Of a DNA stretch of 61,051 bases, positions 1 through 8,554 are shown one piece after another. Both the position numbers and the translations under genes were made by a program. The number at the start of each line of letters is the position of its first letter. Position 1 is the stretch's first letter. The stretch is from Pirellulales bacterium. Its GTDB lineage: Bacteria > Planctomycetota > Planctomycetia > Pirellulales > JAICIG01. The DNA lies in NCBI GenBank assembly GCA_025927475.1, contig JAICLL010000016.1, forward strand, positions 1-61,051, in the 5' to 3' direction. The notes under the pieces are model-generated. The model made no database searches. It was given only the letters and a program-made list of their open reading frames with translations, and was not told the DNA's origin.

Positions 1-6
1 AATGCC

Positions 7-537
7 GTGGTTCGTTCGTTGATGCCGAAAGGCGTTGAGCACAACACGATTACGCGCAGCCGTCCGGTGGCCACCCGTGGTTCGTTCGTTGATGCCGAAA
101 GGCGTTGAGCACACGGGGCTGCCGCCGAACCTGCCGCCGGGGCCAGGTGGTTCGTTCGTTGATGCCGAAAGGCGTTGAGCACGTTGGTACGGGAGTCACC
201 TCCGGCACGGGCAACAGTGGTTCGTTCGTTGATGCCGAAAGGCGTTGAGCACATATGCGCGTAGTGCTTGATGCTATTGATGACCTTGTGGTTCGTTCGT
301 TGATGCCGAAAGGCGTTGAGCACACCAGGGCCGATGGGCGGCCGGCAGGCCGAGTGGGGTGGTTCGTTCGTTGATGCCGAAAGGCGTTGAGCACGACTCG
401 AAAGAAACACTGGCCGGCTGCGATAGCGAAGTGGTTCCTTCGTTGATGCCGAAAGGCGTTGAGCACTCAAGCAATCCGACGTTCAGGAAATCGCAAATGC
501 CGTGGTTCGTTCGTTGATGCCGAAAGGCGTTGAGCAC
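7..537 (+). CRISPR. CRISPR array, 8 repeats of 36 bp, truncated by window edge
   Basis: Eight copies of a 36-bp repeat beginning GTGGTTCGTTCG and ending GGCGTTGAGCAC lie at 7-42, 77-112, 147-182, 217-252, 288-323, 359-394, 431-466 and 502-537. Spacers are 34-36 bp (43-76, 113-146, 183-216, 253-287, 324-358, 395-430, 467-501). All repeats are identical except the seventh, which has C instead of G at repeat position 8. Transcribed on the plus strand, GATGCC-GAAA-GGCGTT folds into a six-pair hairpin with a GAAA tetraloop and G-U pairs that become A-C mismatches on the other strand. This, with the variant repeat near the right end, suggests plus-strand transcription and a leader off the left edge. 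No cas gene is in the window, so the type is not established. The repeat starts GT and ends GCAC, like type V-B repeats, but that is only a hint. Confidence 0.97.
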
Positions 538-854
538 TGGGCAGCCAAACAACTTCGCCGAAGGCGGAAAAAATTTGAAGAACGGTGCTGCCATTTTGGC
601 AGAAGTGTCCGCCGGTGCAGCGCGCTCCGCGTGGTGAAACAAATCAGGCAGGCATCGACGGAGACCTCGTGCTCATTTCCGCCGCGTCACGACGTGGCGG
701 CGGATTGATCGGGTCTGTAGCGGAGGGTCTCCGGCGCCGTTCCGCGGGGGGCACAAACCGCGTCCGATCGCTGGCGACACTGGCGTTTCGCGTATAATGC
801 TTTATTAAGCATTGAACTCCCGACCGTGCTTGCGGAATTCCGCTAGGCCGTCCC
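538..854. other. CRISPR-flanking intergenic region
   Basis: No credible gene is seen here. Just after the last repeat, CGCCGAAGGCG (around 555-565) resembles the repeat's internal stem and may be a decayed repeat. A ten-pair G-U containing hairpin lies at 679-700. The octamer CGTGCTCA near 668 is complementary to the 3' end of the repeat but is too short to call an anti-repeat. Confidence 0.4.
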
Positions 855-1220
855 ATGAGCGATCCGTCAACAAGTCCGTTCGTGCCGATCGGCATGCCGC
901 CGGCGATGACGCCCGGGCCGCGAACCGCAGAATCGCGTGACGACCATCCGCCGGTGCGAGCGAACGAGCTCGTGGCGGTGCTCGCCTGGGTGGTATTGTC
1001 GGATTTGACCATCTATCGCGGGCACGGCTTCGCCGGCTATGCAGCGCTGTTCCTTGCATCGCCGCTACTGCTGGTGCTCGGCGCCTACCGTTCAAGGCTC
1101 GGGCGGGTGGCGTGGTTGACCGGATGCTTCTTGATGTTGCTGGCCGCCAAATTGTTCTGGTGCGGCTCCCCGTTCTTAGTCCTGTCTTCCATGAGACACC
1201 TCCATGAAACCGTTCGTTAA
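855..1220 (+). CDS. Small membrane protein, possibly truncated DUF4153/DUF4173-like N-terminus
   Basis: This 121-residue frame has a hydrophilic Pro-rich first 45 residues, then hydrophobic segments at about 43-55, 63-80 and 88-103. The stretch LTIYRGHGFAGYAALF resembles the N-terminal membrane region of large planctomycete DUF4153/DUF4173 proteins, which run to several hundred residues. This frame stops where the next gene begins and overlaps its start by 17 bases, so it may be a 5' remnant of such a gene rather than a complete protein. The family link is by eye only. The alternative is an unrelated small integral membrane protein. Confidence 0.45.
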   Translation: MSDPSTSPFVPIGMPPAMTPGPRTAESRDDHPPVRANELVAVLAWVVLSDLTIYRGHGFAGYAALFLASPLLLVLGAYRSRLGRVAWLTGCFLMLLAAKLFWCGSPFLVLSSMRHLHETVR

Positions 1221-2127
1221 GCGAATCGGCAGCATTGCGATCGCCGGGATCATTTTGAATGCCGTTATGAGCATGACCTACCATGACCTGTCCGCCGCCG
1301 AGTCGAAATCGCTCGAAGTCCGGCTAAAGCCACTGATCGACGCGCATCGCGGGCGAGTGGCGGTGGCGGTCAAACATCTGGCCAACGGCGAGGGTTTCGC
1401 GTGGCAGGAGCGCGAAGTGATGCCCACCGCCAGCCTGATCAAATTCCCGGTGCTGATCGAACTCTATCGCCAGGCCGAGGCCGGCGAGGTCGATTTGCAA
1501 AAACGGCTGACGTTCACCGAGAGCGACCAATCGCCCGGCTCGGGCGTTCTGACGCCTCATTTTTCGCCGGGAGCAACTCTGACGGTGCGCGACGCGGCGC
1601 GATTGATGATCGCCTTCTCCGACAACTCGGCCACGAACCTGGTGCTCGACCAGATTGGCCTCGCCGCCACTGCCAAGACGATGGCGGAGTTGGGCTGTCC
1701 GAACACCAGGCTTCATCACAAGGTGTTTCGGCGCGAGACCACGTCGATTGCGCCCGACCGCAGTCGGCAATTCGGGCTGGGCAGCACCACCGCCGAAGAA
1801 ATGATTCGGTTGCTGGAACTACTTGAGGCGAAGAAGCTGGTCAGCCTGTCAGCCAGCCAGACCATGCTCGAACATCTGAAGGCGTGCGAAGACCGCGACA
1901 AGCTGACGCGGTTTTTGCCCGAGGGCACGGTGGCGGCGTTCAAGACGGGCAGTCTCGACGAAGTGCGCACGATGGCGGGCATCTTATATACGCCCGCTGG
2001 GCCGGTGGCGGTGTGCGTGCTCACGGCGGAGAACGAAGACCAGCGCTGGGTGCCCGACAACGCCGGCAACCGGCTGTGCGCCGAGGTGGGCCGCGAGGTG
2101 TTTGAGCATTTCCGCGCGGCGCGGTAG
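1204..2127 (+). CDS. Exported class A beta-lactamase-like serine hydrolase
   Basis: The 307-residue protein starts with a basic, hydrophobic signal-like segment (residues 1-32, ending near LSAA). The three hallmark motifs of serine beta-lactamases and penicillin-binding relatives are present and in order: SLIK (Ser77-Lys80, nucleophile and general base), SDN (139-141) and KTG (247-249). The length suits a class A fold. A clear omega-loop ExxLN motif, needed for deacylation by true class A enzymes, is not visible; the equivalent region reads RRETTSIAP. The protein is therefore better called a beta-lactamase-related serine hydrolase acting in the periplasm, with substrate unknown. It overlaps the preceding membrane frame, which suggests coupling or a rearranged junction. 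The ATG at 1204 fits the signal peptide well. Confidence 0.85.
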   Translation: MKPFVKRIGSIAIAGIILNAVMSMTYHDLSAAESKSLEVRLKPLIDAHRGRVAVAVKHLANGEGFAWQEREVMPTASLIKFPVLIELYRQAEAGEVDLQKRLTFTESDQSPGSGVLTPHFSPGATLTVRDAARLMIAFSDNSATNLVLDQIGLAATAKTMAELGCPNTRLHHKVFRRETTSIAPDRSRQFGLGSTTAEEMIRLLELLEAKKLVSLSASQTMLEHLKACEDRDKLTRFLPEGTVAAFKTGSLDEVRTMAGILYTPAGPVAVCVLTAENEDQRWVPDNAGNRLCAEVGREVFEHFRAAR

Positions 2128-2128
2128 C

Positions 2129-2190
2129 TCCGGCCCTTGTGGCCGGCACGCACGGTAACCCCGGCCCTTGTGGCCGACACGCGGGTGACA
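2129..2190 (+). repeat. Tandem pair of about 30-bp hairpin repeats
   Basis: Two direct copies of CCGGCCCTTGTGGCCG, each followed by a GCACGC or ACACGC variant, start at 2130 and 2160. In the first copy CCGGCC/GGCCGG (2130-2135 and 2141-2146) forms a six-pair hairpin with a five-base loop. They sit directly after the stop codon of the serine hydrolase gene and may end its transcript, although there is no T tract. Confidence 0.6.
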
Positions 2191-2356
2191 ATCGCTGAAA
2201 CCGTGTCCATGACCCGGATGCGATGGTCCGCGGCGCACGCCCCGCCCGCCGCAAACGTCCGGAGTCGAGGTGATGTGCTGTTTGTCAACGTATTGCATCG
2301 CGGCTCTACTCGTCGAAACGGGACGCGAAAGCATCCCCTTTCTTATTGTACTATGA

Positions 2357-3928
2357 CTACCCACTCCGCGCCGGTTGTTCGGCCTCAATCGGTTCCAAGG
2401 GCGTGTTGGCAGGGCCGTTGACGACTTGCCCGTGGGGATCGAACTGCGATCCGTGACACGGGCAGTCCCAGGTTTTGCTGGCGTCGGCCCAGTGGACAAT
2501 GCAACCCAGATGCGTGCAGACCGCCGAACATTCGTGCAGGCTGCCCTGCTCGTCGCGATAGGCGGCAATCTTGCGCATCCCCCGACGAACCACCGCCCCG
2601 CGGCCCCGAGGAATCTCGTCGACCGACGAGACGTCGCCGCCCGTCAGCCAATCACGGGCGTATTGCTTGGCCACGTTGATGTTCTCAATCAAATACTCCT
2701 TCCAGGCCATGCCCCACACCGGTTTGCGGCTGGGATCATAAATGGCGCTCCACGGGTTCTCGCGGCCGATAATCAAATCGGTCAGCAAGATGCCGGCGAT
2801 GGTGCCGTGCGTCATGCCCATGCCCGAGTCGCCGGTGGCGATGAAGACGTTTTCCTTGTCGAGCGGGTTGGGTCCGATGAAGGCCAGTCCGTCGGTGGTT
2901 TCCAGCACGATGCCCGACCAACGGTGCTCGACCGCGCCGAACATCGGGAAACGTTCGCGCGTCCACTGCTCGAGGTTTGCCCAGCGGCGGGCGCCGTCGT
3001 TGGCCTGGCCTTCTTTATGATCTTCACCGCCGACAATCAGCAGGTCGCTGCCGTCGTCGAGCGGTTGCAAGCGAACGAAGTGGTAATACTCCAGCGTGTC
3101 CCAATATAGTGCCCGCGTGACCGAGCCGCGGGGCACGCGGCCGGCGATGGCATAGCTGACGTAGGGCGCTTGCTTGGTGTGAATGGCCACCAGGTCGTTG
3201 ATTGGCGCGTTGGTGGCTACAACCACGGCATCGGCGGTGACGCTGGGACCGTCTTTGATCTGGCCGTTTTTGATTTGAATGTGGGCTGTTTCGCCGCCAT
3301 CGACGCGCGAGACGTGCGTATCGCAAAAAATCTGCCCGCCGTGCGACTGAATAGCGCGGGCCAGGCCGGTCAAATATTTGAGCGGATGAAACTGCCCCTG
3401 CCGCGGGAACCGCAAGGCGGGACCGGTGTCGAACGAATCGAGCGGCGCTCGGGCGACCAACTCAACATCCGTCAGCCCGGCCCGGCGCGCGGCCTCGTAT
3501 TCCTGATCGAGAATGTCGGTCGATTCACCCGGCGGTGTGAAAAGATAACCGTCGACGCGCTGGAAGTCGCACTCGATGCCTTCGGCTTGGCAGATCGCTT
3601 CGATGCGGTCGATGGCCGCGGTGTGGCTTTCGGCCGCCAGCCGTGCGCCGTCTTGGCCGTGAATTTTTTCGATCTCGATATAACGGTCGTCAATGGCGTT
3701 GGACAGATGCGCGGTGGTCCGCTGCGTCTGACCGCTGGCAATCGGTCCATGGTCGAGCACGATGACCGACTTGCCTTGCCGGGCGAGCAGGTAGGCTGTC
3801 GAGAGACCGGCAATGCCCGCCCCGACGATGCACACATCGGCGTGCGCGTCTTTGCTCAAGGCTGCGAAGCGGGGCGGCGCGGCGGTGGCCGGCCACGGCG
3901 AGGACGGGAGATTTTGGTTTTGGTTCAT
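2357..3928 (-). CDS. FAD-dependent oxidoreductase with C-terminal Rieske [2Fe-2S] domain
   Basis: The 523-residue protein has an N-terminal dinucleotide-binding motif ([15 protein letters not shown], about residues 34-50) of the glycine oxidase/DAO type, a middle substrate domain, and a C-terminal Rieske domain. The Rieske ligands are Cys471 and His473 in CTHLGC and Cys489 and His492 in CPCHGS. Cys476 and Cys491 are placed for the usual disulfide. This architecture (DadA-like FAD domain plus Rieske) is common in bacteria, and its substrate is generally unknown. Electron transfer from a flavin-oxidised amine or related substrate through the iron-sulfur cluster is the likely chemistry. The start was moved 42 codons in from the longest frame: ATG at 3928 has AGGAAA six bases upstream and begins just before the FAD domain. 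No partner gene is adjacent in the same orientation. Confidence 0.9.
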   Translation of the reverse strand: MNQNQNLPSSPWPATAAPPRFAALSKDAHADVCIVGAGIAGLSTAYLLARQGKSVIVLDHGPIASGQTQRTTAHLSNAIDDRYIEIEKIHGQDGARLAAESHTAAIDRIEAICQAEGIECDFQRVDGYLFTPPGESTDILDQEYEAARRAGLTDVELVARAPLDSFDTGPALRFPRQGQFHPLKYLTGLARAIQSHGGQIFCDTHVSRVDGGETAHIQIKNGQIKDGPSVTADAVVVATNAPINDLVAIHTKQAPYVSYAIAGRVPRGSVTRALYWDTLEYYHFVRLQPLDDGSDLLIVGGEDHKEGQANDGARRWANLEQWTRERFPMFGAVEHRWSGIVLETTDGLAFIGPNPLDKENVFIATGDSGMGMTHGTIAGILLTDLIIGRENPWSAIYDPSRKPVWGMAWKEYLIENINVAKQYARDWLTGGDVSSVDEIPRGRGAVVRRGMRKIAAYRDEQGSLHECSAVCTHLGCIVHWADASKTWDCPCHGSQFDPHGQVVNGPANTPLEPIEAEQPARSG

Positions 3929-3998
3929 GGCGTTTCCTGCAAGCAAGGGGGAGCTGGAGCAGTTGTCTCGATTTTGCAATCGGCGTGCCGTTTGGCCT

Positions 3999-4030
3999 GT
4001 AGGGGGGGCCGAGTGGAATGAGTCCCACCC
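3999..4030 (+). repeat. Dispersed planctomycete intergenic repeat, divergent copy
   Basis: GTAGGGGGGGCCGAG followed by AGTCCCACC is a diverged copy of the GTAGGGTGGGCCGAGCGCAG-type repeat also found at 6505, 18480, 49815 and 60975. Confidence 0.55.
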
Positions 4031-4151
4031 CAAGGGCAACCGCATCCCCGTCACGGAGTGCCGCGGCTACTTTTTTCCGCCGCCGGCGTGCAATTTGGTT
4101 TTCCGGCGGTTACCATAGTGTCGCGGGCAGGAGTCACCTGGGAACGCCGCC

Positions 4152-5444
4152 ATGAGCATTGCAAGCCAGCCGCGACGATCGTGGATTGCGCGCTTCGCGT
4201 GCGCGCTGGCGCTCGCTCTTTCAGCGCCGCACGTGGCGCACAGCGAACCGCCGCAGTTGGCCGCCGCTGGCGCCCTGGCCAAAACCATCGGCACACGGCC
4301 CAATCCGTTGGAAGGTCTGCCGCCCGCAAGCGCCCCGCTGGCAGCCGAATTCGCCGCGCAGTCGGGCGTCGTGTTCTCTGGCAACGCCGCCGAAGTCGCG
4401 CGCGTGGCCGCCCGAATGCAGCAGCTTCTGGCGCAACTGGGCTGGACCGCCGATCAGGTGCGTGTGCAAAAGTCGCCGCAAGGTTCTTGGGTTGGCTATT
4501 CGCTCAACTCCGCTCCGCACGAAACCGATACGTTCCAGCTTGCTCGACAGCCGCGGTTGGGCTTGGCGCCCGAGATGGTGGCCTACGTCGATCGCCACGG
4601 AGCGCCGCAAACCATGGCGTTGGTCTCGCAAAAAGAGATCCTGGCGGCCATGCTGCAAGCGGGCCGGCTGTTCGTGTTCCGCGGCGAGCACTGCTCGGTC
4701 GATAAGCTGCAAGAGCACCTGGCCATTCGGCAGAACATTGTCTACTGGGGCTCGCGCACCGACTGGGTGTTTCCGGAAGACAAAATCTATCGCTTTAACA
4801 CGGCCGACTTCTGGCAACCGATGACGGGCGACGACTGGACACTCAAGCCCGGCGTGCGGGCCAGCCAGGCCATCGCCGACGCCTTCACCGGCAAGTTCGA
4901 CTATCAGATCGGCTGCACCAGCGCCTGCCGCTTCATCGCGACGCACGGCGTGCTGGACTATTATCACCGCGTGCAAGCCAGCACGGCGATGATCGCGCGA
5001 TTGGAACAGGCGCTCGATCCGCAACGGCCCTTTGTGGAAATCACGCCCACGGTCGATCGCGGCGGCACGTATCGCAAAGCGGGGCGGCTGTTCGATCGCC
5101 AGTTCAACGTGCCCTGGAATCACTGGGTGCCCGGCGACTGGGGCTGGATCAAAAACCTCGATCCAAAATCGAGCGAAGAGCTGGGCAGCGAAGGCTGCAA
5201 CATCATCTATGCCGGCGGCGGCATGTTTGTGAACTATTATCCCGAGCGTCCTCCCAAGACGCTCGACGAGTCGCTCCGCCGCGTCTATGGGTGGCAGTTT
5301 GGCCTGGAGGAGGGCGAACTGGCGATCACGCCCGAGGTTGCCGCTCGTCTTCGGCAAGACCCCCGCGCCGGCGGCATGTTGCGCGACGTGCGCGACGTGC
5401 CGAAGCTCTTCGGCGCATCGGCGGCGTCGCAAAATGGAGCGTAG
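4152..5444 (+). CDS. Secreted transglutaminase-like protein (Tgl family)
   Basis: The 430-residue protein has a signal peptide (residues 1-31, cleavage likely after AHS). The region around Cys255 (YQIGCTSACRFIATHGVLDYY), followed by WNHWVPGDWGWIKNLDP and EGCNIIYAGGGMFVNYYP, lines up by eye with the Bacillus spore-coat protein-glutamine gamma-glutamyltransferase Tgl. In Tgl a catalytic Cys sits in an NCATAM motif, followed by a GD-x-YFKNP segment and a GENVIYLG segment. If so, it cross-links proteins through glutamine-lysine isopeptide bonds outside the cytoplasm. It is much longer than Tgl (about 245 residues), with an extra N-terminal domain of about 170 residues that I do not recognise. It is monocistronic. 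The start ATG at 4152 is directly upstream of the signal peptide. Confidence 0.65.
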   Translation: MSIASQPRRSWIARFACALALALSAPHVAHSEPPQLAAAGALAKTIGTRPNPLEGLPPASAPLAAEFAAQSGVVFSGNAAEVARVAARMQQLLAQLGWTADQVRVQKSPQGSWVGYSLNSAPHETDTFQLARQPRLGLAPEMVAYVDRHGAPQTMALVSQKEILAAMLQAGRLFVFRGEHCSVDKLQEHLAIRQNIVYWGSRTDWVFPEDKIYRFNTADFWQPMTGDDWTLKPGVRASQAIADAFTGKFDYQIGCTSACRFIATHGVLDYYHRVQASTAMIARLEQALDPQRPFVEITPTVDRGGTYRKAGRLFDRQFNVPWNHWVPGDWGWIKNLDPKSSEELGSEGCNIIYAGGGMFVNYYPERPPKTLDESLRRVYGWQFGLEEGELAITPEVAARLRQDPRAGGMLRDVRDVPKLFGASAASQNGA

Positions 5445-5701
5445 ACCCGGCAGCCCGGGCAAAGCGTTTGTTGGCGCCGAGCCGCCGGCGCGGTCTTCTG
5501 TCTGGGCAGAAAACGGCCTCCGGCGACGAGGCGTCGCCAGAGACCTGTTGCCGCAACTATCTTTGGACATCGGAGACATGCCTCCCAAAATCCCGCCCGG
5601 CGGAGCCGGACGTAGCCACTTACAGTAAAACCCGGTAGAGCCGCTGTTTTGACGAACGCCTCCGATCGGCTTTGATTTATCCTGGAAAGAACGAGACACC
5701 C

Positions 5702-6061
5702 ATGACGCTCTCCATCGAAACCGACCCTGTTTCGCTTCGCCTCGACGAGTTCGGTGTCGTGCGCGTGGGCAACTCGCAGGTACTACTCGACGTCGTCATT
5801 CAGCAGTTCAGCAATGGAGCGGAACCTGAAGCAATCGCCGCGGGGTTCCCAACGCTCGACTTGGCGGACGTCTACGCCGCAATCGCGTATTACCTTCGTC
5901 ACCGCCAGGACGTGGACGATTACCTCAACGTTCGGCGGCAAGAAGCCGAGAAGTTGCGGCAGGAGATCGAAGCAGCGCAGCCCAGCCGAGCCGAATTGCG
6001 CGACAAACTGCTGGCGCGGAAAGCCCAGTTGGAACTAGCGGATGCTTCGCCTGGTGAGTGA
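5702..6061 (+). CDS. DUF433 family antitoxin
   Basis: The 119-residue protein has the DUF433 layout: an N-terminal strand with RVGNSQVLLDVVIQQFSNG (about residues 21-39), then a helix-turn-helix-like segment with PEAIAAGFPTLDLADVYAAI, then a charged helical tail. DUF433 proteins act as DNA-binding antitoxins of DUF5615 PIN-like toxins. The partner gene follows with a 20-base overlap. ATG at 5702 has GGAAAG upstream, and the ten extra codons of the longer frame are unlikely to be used. Confidence 0.85.
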   Translation: MTLSIETDPVSLRLDEFGVVRVGNSQVLLDVVIQQFSNGAEPEAIAAGFPTLDLADVYAAIAYYLRHRQDVDDYLNVRRQEAEKLRQEIEAAQPSRAELRDKLLARKAQLELADASPGE

Positions 6062-6240
6062 CGAAGACGTTCACGACGATATCATTCGCGGGCTGCGGCG
6101 GCGCGAGCGCGGCTTGGACATTGTTCGCGTCCTGGATGTTGGTCTCGACCAGACCCCCGACCCCGACATTCTGGAATGGGCAGCCAACCAGGAGCGGATC
6201 GTCGTTACGGGCGATTTGAATACGATGGTCGGCTTCGCAT
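6042..6240 (+). pseudogene. DUF5615 PIN-like toxin, 3' end lost
   Basis: The first 65 or so codons encode a typical DUF5615 start: MLRLVSDEDVHDDIIRGL, then VLDVGLDQTPDPDILEWA, then RIVVTGDLNTMVGFAW. Asp7, Asp8 and the TGD motif fit the PIN-like active site. After about 6240 the family pattern stops and the frame runs on to 6566 through an inverted repeat and a dispersed intergenic repeat, so the normal C-terminal half is missing. An overlapping frame from 6238 encodes a short zinc-ribbon-like peptide (TCPKCNATIELRE) that ends at about 6318, which suggests the toxin was cut by a junction with unrelated sequence. With the toxin broken, the DUF433 antitoxin is probably an orphan. Confidence 0.65.
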
Positions 6241-6383
6241 GGGCGAGGCGACGTGTCCGAAATGCAATGCAACCATTGAGCTTCGCGAGGCAATCGCCGC
6301 AGTCGCCATGTGGTCCTGACGGCCAATCGGTTTCCGGAACAGAAGAGGAAGCGTACTTTCGTCGTAAATCGCCGAGGTGTACA

Positions 6384-6459
6384 GAACGCCCTCCGTGGCG
6401 TTCCGCGAACTGGGATTCGACGTTGCGCCGCCCCCCGCGGAACGCCACGGAGGGCGTTC
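6384..6459. repeat. Perfect 24-bp inverted repeat (REP-like)
   Basis: GAACGCCCTCCGTGGCGTTC(CGCG) at 6384-6407 is exactly inverted at 6436-6459, with a 28-base loop. No transposase lies nearby. It resembles a palindromic intergenic repeat. A partial match, TCCGTGGCGTTCC, occurs near 12529-12541. It sits in the debris that replaced the end of the DUF5615 gene. Confidence 0.8.
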
Positions 6460-6504
6460 CCTATAGAGCAATCAGGCGAGCCGCCTTCTTAACTTGGTGC
6501 CTAT

Positions 6505-6531
6505 GGGGACTCGCTGCGCTCGGCCCACCCT
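6505..6531 (-). repeat. Dispersed planctomycete intergenic repeat
   Basis: GGGGACTCGCTGCGCTCGGC followed by CCACCC is a near copy, inverted, of the repeat at 49815 and 60975. Confidence 0.75.
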
Positions 6532-6574
6532 TCGGCCATTCGATTACGCACGCCCGCGGCAATTGATCGCCACA

Positions 6575-8023
6575 TCATGAGTTGCCCCGCGGCGCGACTC
6601 GCGATGATGTTCTGCGAGCGATGCAAAGATACGCAATGCCGCAGGCAACGAAGGCGACAAGTGCGGCCAACGCGGCGATGACATAGGCTAGCCAGAATCG
6701 CAGGCCGATCGTCTCGCGCAGAACAATACCGAGCGGCAACGCACTAAGGCAGCAGAAGCCAACCAGCCGAAGCAGACCGTGGCGAGTTTTCCGCCGCTCA
6801 GCAAGGCGGATTTGCTCGGCGGTCAGCGTGTCATAGAGCGCTCGTTCGCGGCAATCCGGGCAGTCGGTGCTCACTTCGTTACGTCGAAGCGGCTGATAGC
6901 GGCGGCCGCAGGTCTGACATGTCCGGGCGTAACGGCGCGCTGCCCGCCAGCCGATAGCGACGATCCACAAAAGATAGCCGACGCCCAGGAACACAAAATT
7001 TGGCGGCGGCGGACCGGACCAGAGCACGTGCTTAACGTTCAGCGTCTGGCAGTCGCGCAGCTCGATGCCGCTGTGACCGGCCACGGCGAACAGCGGGCCG
7101 CGGCGGCCGGCGGCAATGCCTTGCACCATGCCATCGGCTTGATCGAAACCGACTGGTTGGTGAGACGACGCGTCGAAGAGCCGTAATTCGTTGTTTTGGA
7201 CAACTGCTAAAAATCGCCCGCCCGGCAGATAGGCGGTTCCCTCGTACCACATGAAATCATCGCCGCGCGGCAGCGTTTGGGTCTTCGCCGAGCGCAGGTT
7301 GAGCATCCGCACGCGATGCGAGAAGGGCGTGGAACGCGGCCATTCAGACATCGCTAAACGCTGGCCGTCGGGCGAAAAGGCCAACGCGTGAGCCACCGAG
7401 CCGTCGTCACTGATCGATCGTTGCCGGCCAGCGCCAGTCGTCGAGTCGAACAGGCGGACGCCGGACTGGTCGGTTCCGACGGCCAGCGTCTGGCCGTCCG
7501 GTGAGAAAGCGATGGCCGTCGCGCGGGACGCGCCGAGTTGCACGCAAACGGGCGCGGCGTCTTCGTCGGTTGTCGAATGGATGAATACGGTGCTGCCACC
7601 CGCGAGAGCAAACCGATCTTCGGTAGGCGAAAACTCGATCAACCATTCGGGGGCGGCGGCAAACTCGCGCACGACTTTGCCCGTGGCGACGTCCCACAGC
7701 GCGACATTCGCTGCGACCCCAACATCGCTTTCCGCCGCAACCAAACGGCCGTCGCGCGCGAGCGCAATGCGGCTGCTCTGGAAGGGCACGGCGATGGTGT
7801 TCAGCAATCGTCCGCTTATAGCGTTCCACAGACGCAATTTCCCGTCGCCGAACCGCGCGGCGACCGTCGCGCCATCGGCCGACATGGTCAACGCCTCGAC
7901 CCGGTTGGCGGGGTCGACATCGTGCTCGATGGCCCGCCACATCGGCACGGCGTAACCGAGCGCCAGCGCGACCGCCCAGACCGTCAGCATCAGCCCGGCA
8001 AGCGTGAAACGGCGAGCGGCCAT
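6575..8023 (-). CDS. Membrane-anchored WD40 beta-propeller protein with zinc ribbon
   Basis: The 482-residue protein has an N-terminal membrane anchor (residues 8-28), then about seven WD40-type blades (about 38-340) with recurring patterns such as AIAFSPDGQTLAVGTD and HALAFSPDGQRLAMSE. A membrane helix (about 345-362) and a zinc ribbon (CQTC...CPDC, about 370-395) follow, then two further hydrophobic helices near the C-terminus. The WD40 part is probably outside the membrane as a protein-binding platform; the zinc ribbon lies between membrane segments. Planctomycetes carry many such proteins without known function. No operon partner is evident. The upstream region carries the dispersed 75-bp repeat at 8041. 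Confidence 0.75.
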   Translation of the reverse strand: MAARRFTLAGLMLTVWAVALALGYAVPMWRAIEHDVDPANRVEALTMSADGATVAARFGDGKLRLWNAISGRLLNTIAVPFQSSRIALARDGRLVAAESDVGVAANVALWDVATGKVVREFAAAPEWLIEFSPTEDRFALAGGSTVFIHSTTDEDAAPVCVQLGASRATAIAFSPDGQTLAVGTDQSGVRLFDSTTGAGRQRSISDDGSVAHALAFSPDGQRLAMSEWPRSTPFSHRVRMLNLRSAKTQTLPRGDDFMWYEGTAYLPGGRFLAVVQNNELRLFDASSHQPVGFDQADGMVQGIAAGRRGPLFAVAGHSGIELRDCQTLNVKHVLWSGPPPPNFVFLGVGYLLWIVAIGWRAARRYARTCQTCGRRYQPLRRNEVSTDCPDCRERALYDTLTAEQIRLAERRKTRHGLLRLVGFCCLSALPLGIVLRETIGLRFWLAYVIAALAALVAFVACGIAYLCIARRTSSRVAPRGNS

Positions 8024-8040
8024 GAGTGCTGTCTGATGGG

Positions 8041-8115
8041 GCTACCGAAATGCAAACGACGAATCAATCAGGCGGAGCCTAATTCTACCATTTTGGCGTC
8101 TTCGTCGTAGCAGAA
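8041..8115. repeat. Dispersed 75-bp repeat, copy 1
   Basis: The sequence from GCTACCGAAATGCAAACGAC to GTCGTAGCAGAA recurs at 17285-17360 with a few substitutions and one single-base indel. On the minus strand it encodes FCYDEDAKMVE, the tail of the small gene at 8068-8334. In copy 2 the same frame runs longer, to SSFAFR and a stop. Confidence 0.85.
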
Positions 8116-8334
8116 GTCGATGGCGACGAACGATCGTTCATCGACCGCGAAAGGAACTCGCACGCTTGTGGGGAATTGCGGCGCGGGTTGCAGCAGGCGC
8201 GGAATGGCGACTTCAGCGATCGTCCGCCCGACATCGCGGCAGACGCTGCACTGCTCGACGATGTCCAAGACTGAAGAGTATGTTTCGACCAAGTCCATAA
8301 GACCATTGAGCATTTGCTCGCCAATCCAAAACAT
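8068..8334 (-). CDS. Hypothetical small protein
   Basis: I do not recognise this 88-residue protein. It reads as a helical N-terminus (LMDLVETYSSVLDIVEQ) followed by a compact region ending in VAIDFCYDEDAKMVELGSA. The ATG at 8334 has GAAGAA upstream; another ATG at 8313 is possible, and the longest frame starts at 8406. The last 15 codons lie in the dispersed repeat also present at 17285. There the equivalent frame has one more base and ends later, so this C-terminus has probably been shortened by a one-base deletion. It lies just upstream of, and is co-oriented with, the WD40 gene. Confidence 0.45.
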   Translation of the reverse strand: MFWIGEQMLNGLMDLVETYSSVLDIVEQCSVCRDVGRTIAEVAIPRLLQPAPQFPTSVRVPFAVDERSFVAIDFCYDEDAKMVELGSA

Positions 8335-8554
8335 CCGGTTCTTCAAACTCACGAGTAAAGTCGCTCGAAAATCCCTACAAGAAAGGCGAAAAGGTCTTCG
8401 AGGCATGCGTTCAGCACCGCACGCCGGCCGCTTTCCGCGTGCTCTGGTGCCACGGGCCGCAGTAAAGATGACCTAATCATCATCGCCATCACGCCTCACC
8501 CATAACGTGTCGCCCAGCCGCCGCCTGCTTGCCGAACAATTGGCCGGGGTAGTT

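Noticed and set aside
1..6. Duplicate spacer at the left edge
   Set aside because: The six visible bases AATGCC match the end of the last spacer, but six bases are not evidence.
661..676. CRISPR anti-repeat (tracrRNA) near the array
   Set aside because: Only about eight bases complement the repeat end, which is too short against chance.
4221..5699. 492-residue minus-strand frame
   Set aside because: It is antisense to the signal-peptide-bearing Tgl-like gene and has no family pattern.
6384..6459. Insertion sequence or MITE ends
   Set aside because: There is a perfect inverted repeat but no transposase, no target-site duplication and only a 28-base interior.
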